Shown: positions 61,887 to 64,000 of the stretch, piece by piece | Numbering within the stretch: the first letter of the stretch is position 1 | How the letters are laid out: each line of letters opens with the position of its first letter | Origin: RH-AL1 sp965277735 | Lineage (GTDB): Bacteria; Pseudomonadota; Alphaproteobacteria; Rhizobiales; Beijerinckiaceae | Assembly (NCBI GenBank): GCA_965277735.1 | Contig: CBDIDO010000002.1 | Location: 682,001 to 746,000, forward strand | DNA length: 64,000 nucleotides | Reading direction: 5' to 3' | Notes under the pieces: generated by a model | What the model was told of the DNA's origin: nothing | The model's database searches: none | What the model saw: the letters and a program-made list of their open reading frames with translations, nothing else | Translations under genes and position numbers: made by a program

Positions 61887-63122
61887 ATGGATTTCTCGCT
61901 CTCCGAGACACAGAGGCACTGGCAGGGGCGCGTGCGCGAGTTCATGGCGCGCGAGGTGCAGCCGGCCGTCTCCGTCTACGAAGAGGAGATGCGCGGCTTC
62001 GGCGCCAACCGCTGGCAGAACCCGAAGATCGTCGAGACCCTGAAGGCCAAGGCTAAAGCCGAGGGGCTGTGGAACCTGTTCCTGCCGCCCTCGCCCGAGC
62101 ACGACACCGACGCATTCCATGGCGCCGGCTTGAAGAATATCAACTACGCGCTCTGCGCGGAGGAGATGGGGCGGATTGGTTGGGCCTCGGAAGTCTTCAA
62201 TTGCTCGGCGCCGGACACCGGCAACATGGAGGTGCTGCATCGCTACGGCTCCCCCGAGCAGCAGGAGCGCTGGCTCAAGCCGCTGATGGCCGGCGAGATC
62301 CGCTCGGCCTTCCTGATGACCGAGCCCGACGTCGCCTCCTCGGATGCGACCAACATCGAGACGCGGATCGTCCGCGACGGCGACCATTACGTGATCAACG
62401 GCCGCAAATGGTGGTCGTCAGGCGTCGGCGACCCGCGCTGCAAGATCGCAATCGTGATGGGCAAGACCGACACGAGCGCGGAGACGCACAAGCAGCAGTC
62501 GCAGATCCTGGTGCCGCTCGACGCGCCCGGTGTCGAGGTCGTGCGGTGGCTGCCGGTGTTCGGCTACGACGACGCGCCGCACGGCCATTGCGAGGTGGTC
62601 CTGAAGGACGTGCGCGTGCCGGCCGGCAACCTGATCCTCGGCGAGGGCCGCGGCTTCGAGATCGCGCAGGGGCGGCTCGGGCCGGGCCGCATCCACCATT
62701 GCATGCGCACGATCGGCGTCGCCGAGGCGGCGCTGGAGGCGATGGCGCGCCGCCTCGTCTCGCGCACGGCCTTCGGCAAGCGCATCTCCGAGCAGTCGGT
62801 GTGGGAAGAGCGCATCGCCCGCGCACGCATCGACATCGAGATGACCCGCCTGCTCTGCCTGAAGGCCGCCGACGTGATGGACAAGGCCGGCGCCAAGGTT
62901 GGCCGGCTGGAGATCGCGATGATCAAGGTGGCCGCGCCCAACGTCGCGCTGCGCATCATCGACGACGCGATCCAGGCACATGGCGGCGGTGGCGTCTCCG
63001 ACGATTTCGACCTGGCCCGCAGCTACGCCCACGTGCGCACGCTGCGCCTCGCCGACGGCCCGGACGAGGTGCACAACCGCACGATCGCGAAGCTCGAGCT
63101 GCGGCGCTACACCAACGCGTAA
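61887..63122 (+). CDS. Acyl-CoA dehydrogenase, ACAD10/11-like
   Basis: A 411-residue acyl-CoA dehydrogenase starting MDFSLSETQRHWQGRVREFM. Family segments are SAFLMTEPDVASSDATNIETRI, YVINGRKWWSSGVGDPRCKIAIVMGKTD and IQAHGGGGVSDDFDLARSYAHVRTLRLADGPDEVHNRTIAKLEL. The KWWSSG and HGGGGVSDDF forms are typical of the ACAD10/11 group, which handles branched or hydroxylated acyl-CoA in other organisms. It is followed by an inverted dispersed repeat and, at 63778, an SDR gene on the same strand. Confidence 0.92.
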   Translation: MDFSLSETQRHWQGRVREFMAREVQPAVSVYEEEMRGFGANRWQNPKIVETLKAKAKAEGLWNLFLPPSPEHDTDAFHGAGLKNINYALCAEEMGRIGWASEVFNCSAPDTGNMEVLHRYGSPEQQERWLKPLMAGEIRSAFLMTEPDVASSDATNIETRIVRDGDHYVINGRKWWSSGVGDPRCKIAIVMGKTDTSAETHKQQSQILVPLDAPGVEVVRWLPVFGYDDAPHGHCEVVLKDVRVPAGNLILGEGRGFEIAQGRLGPGRIHHCMRTIGVAEAALEAMARRLVSRTAFGKRISEQSVWEERIARARIDIEMTRLLCLKAADVMDKAGAKVGRLEIAMIKVAAPNVALRIIDDAIQAHGGGGVSDDFDLARSYAHVRTLRLADGPDEVHNRTIAKLELRRYTNA

Positions 63123-63128
63123 CCCCTT

Positions 63129-63277
63129 CCTTCTCCCGCTTGCGGGAGAAGGTGGCCCGACGAAGTCGGGTCGGATGAGGGATCGTGCCGATTGGGGTTA
63201 CACGGATGCGACAGGCGCCGAGCCCCCTCATCCAACCCCGCTTCGCGGGGCCACCTTCTCCCACAAGCGGGAGAAGA
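63129..63277. repeat. Inverted pair of dispersed repeats
   Basis: A unit beginning CCTTCTCCCGCTTGCGGGAG at 63129 runs to about 63180 (ending GATGAGGG) and recurs inverted at about 63224-63277. Each unit has an inner palindrome (GGAGAAGG stem and a second GCCCGAC/GTCGGGT-type stem). A shorter relative lies at 56909-56932. These are typical small intergenic palindromic repeats. Confidence 0.7.
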
Positions 63278-63292
63278 ATAAGCGCCGAGACG

Positions 63293-63583
63293 CTAGGAGA
63301 TTTTCGTGAAGCCCTGCAGCTTGAGCTCGCCCTGGACCAGCTCCGGCAGCCGCGCCATCGCCGCCTGCATGTGCGGCTGCTGGAAGTGGCTGTCGAGCGC
63401 GGCCTGCGACTCCCAGGTCTCGTACATCATGAAGAGATCGGGATCGTCGTTCGAACGATGCGCGTCGTAGCTGATGTTGCCCGCCTCAGCCCGGGTCGGC
63501 GCGACGAGCCCTTTCAAGGCCTCGCCGAGCGCGTCCCCCTGTCCGGGCTTGGCGGGAATGAGGACGAGCAGCGTGAGCGGCAT
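63293..63583 (-). CDS. Antibiotic biosynthesis monooxygenase (ABM) domain protein
   Basis: A 96-residue ferredoxin-like-fold protein (LTLLVLIPAKPGQGDALGEALKGLVAPTRAEAGNISYDAHRSNDDPDLFMMYETWESQAALDSHFQQPHM) with the ABM/YgiN pattern: Glu-rich helix, ISYDAHRS and YETWESQAALDSHFQQPHMQ. Such small oxygenases act on quinones or aromatic/haem-like substrates; the actual substrate is unknown. The ATG at 63583 gives the family start MPLTLLVLIPA. Confidence 0.85.
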   Translation of the reverse strand: MPLTLLVLIPAKPGQGDALGEALKGLVAPTRAEAGNISYDAHRSNDDPDLFMMYETWESQAALDSHFQQPHMQAAMARLPELVQGELKLQGFTKIS

Positions 63584-63777
63584 GGGGGCGATCCTTGGCT
63601 TCGGCGACCGAAGAGCCGGCGACGTCGGAAGACGGCCATTCCTCGCATGTTTTCCCGGTCGAGGCGATGACACGTACGGCGAGGTTGACTCCGGCCAGCC
63701 TGCGCTTTTGACCCTTGGCCGGTGGCGCGGGGCCCGATCGGGTCTCGCCGCCGGGCGATTAGTAGAGAGGCAAACGA

Positions 63778-64000
63778 ATGTCCCTTTTCGATCTCAACGG
63801 TAAGGTCGCCGTCGTCACGGGCTCGTCGCGCGGCATCGGCAAGGCGATCGCGCTGCGGCTCGCAGAGCACGGCGCCCGCGTCGTCGTCTCGTCGCGCAAG
63901 ATCGAGGCGTGCGAGGCGGTGGTGAAGGAGATCGAGGCGGCGCACGGCGCCGGCCGTGCGGTGGCGATCGCCGCATCGATCTCGTCGAAATCCGATCTCG
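63778..64000 (+). CDS. SDR-family dehydrogenase, 5' part (cut by window edge)
   Basis: An open frame of 74 codons starting MSLFDLNGKVAVVTGSSRGIGKAIALRLAEHGARVVVSSRKIEACEAVVKEI. TGSSRGIG is the classic Rossmann cofactor motif and SSRK suggests NADP preference. GAGAGG lies before the ATG. Genes like this often sit beside acyl-CoA dehydrogenases in these operons and act on hydroxyacyl or keto compounds. The catalytic Ser-Tyr-Lys part is outside the window. Confidence 0.9.
   Translation, partial: MSLFDLNGKVAVVTGSSRGIGKAIALRLAEHGARVVVSSRKIEACEAVVKEIEAAHGAGRAVAIAASISSKSDL

Overview
The window is a high-GC chromosomal segment that most resembles an alphaproteobacterium of the order Hyphomicrobiales (Rhizobiales). 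Support comes from CckA, the rhizobial flagellar set (FlaF, FlbT, MotC, a FtcR-like regulator, a short FlgD), a one-cysteine DksA, an alphaproteobacterial RpoH and RecA, and perfect or near-perfect CtrA-type boxes. The genus cannot be fixed from the sequence. No rRNA, tRNA, CRISPR array or prophage was seen.

Layout. 1-13.2 kb: the 3' end of a probable N-acetylglutaminylglutamine amidotransferase gene, a class II glutamine amidotransferase, a divergent XRE/MmyB-type regulator and NAD-dependent epimerase, the cell-cycle kinase CckA divergent from a FliO-like protein with a CtrA box between them, a dksA-GST pair, an alpha/beta hydrolase, a large YyaL-type thioredoxin-domain protein and a mannose-6-phosphate isomerase. 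13.2-27.3 kb: a minus-strand flagellar block, read from flagellin to fliQ: flagellin, fliF, a fliH-like gene, motB, motC, fliK/motD, a lytic transglycosylase, ftcR-like, flgE, flgK, flgL, flaF, flbT, flgD, fliQ. 27.4-31 kb: two glycosyltransferase-type genes next to flagellin (a GT4 enzyme and a TPR/SPINDLY O-GlcNAc transferase-like protein), then rpoH. 32.4-38.4 kb: a two-component pair, prephenate dehydratase, an MFS exporter, and an argB-HAD nucleotidase operon.

38.5-43.1 kb is the most unusual part: a complete 4,600 bp mobile element with 19 bp perfect terminal inverted repeats starting GGTAGTG and an exact 8 bp target duplication (TACCCAAA). It carries a single-frame IS1-like DDE transposase plus an AAA+ ATPase, a small KGG-type protein and several unknown, AT-richer genes. 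It sits just upstream of recA, about 15 bp before a plausible recA promoter with a LexA-like box. A degenerate third copy of the element's end abuts the left target duplication.

43.2-49.2 kb: recA, an inverted dispersed repeat, a membrane-anchored serine-hydrolase-like protein, a polysaccharide-export lipoprotein and a membrane-anchored alpha/beta hydrolase. 49.4-64 kb: fatty-acid catabolism. A tightly coupled operon runs fadD, a MerR regulator, thiolase, bifunctional 3-hydroxyacyl-CoA dehydrogenase/enoyl-CoA hydratase and acyl-CoA dehydrogenase. It is followed by a second thiolase, an aldehyde dehydrogenase, a thioesterase, two divergent acyl-CoA dehydrogenases, a small monooxygenase and the 5' end of an SDR gene. 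Together these could activate fatty acids to CoA esters and degrade them to acetyl-CoA.
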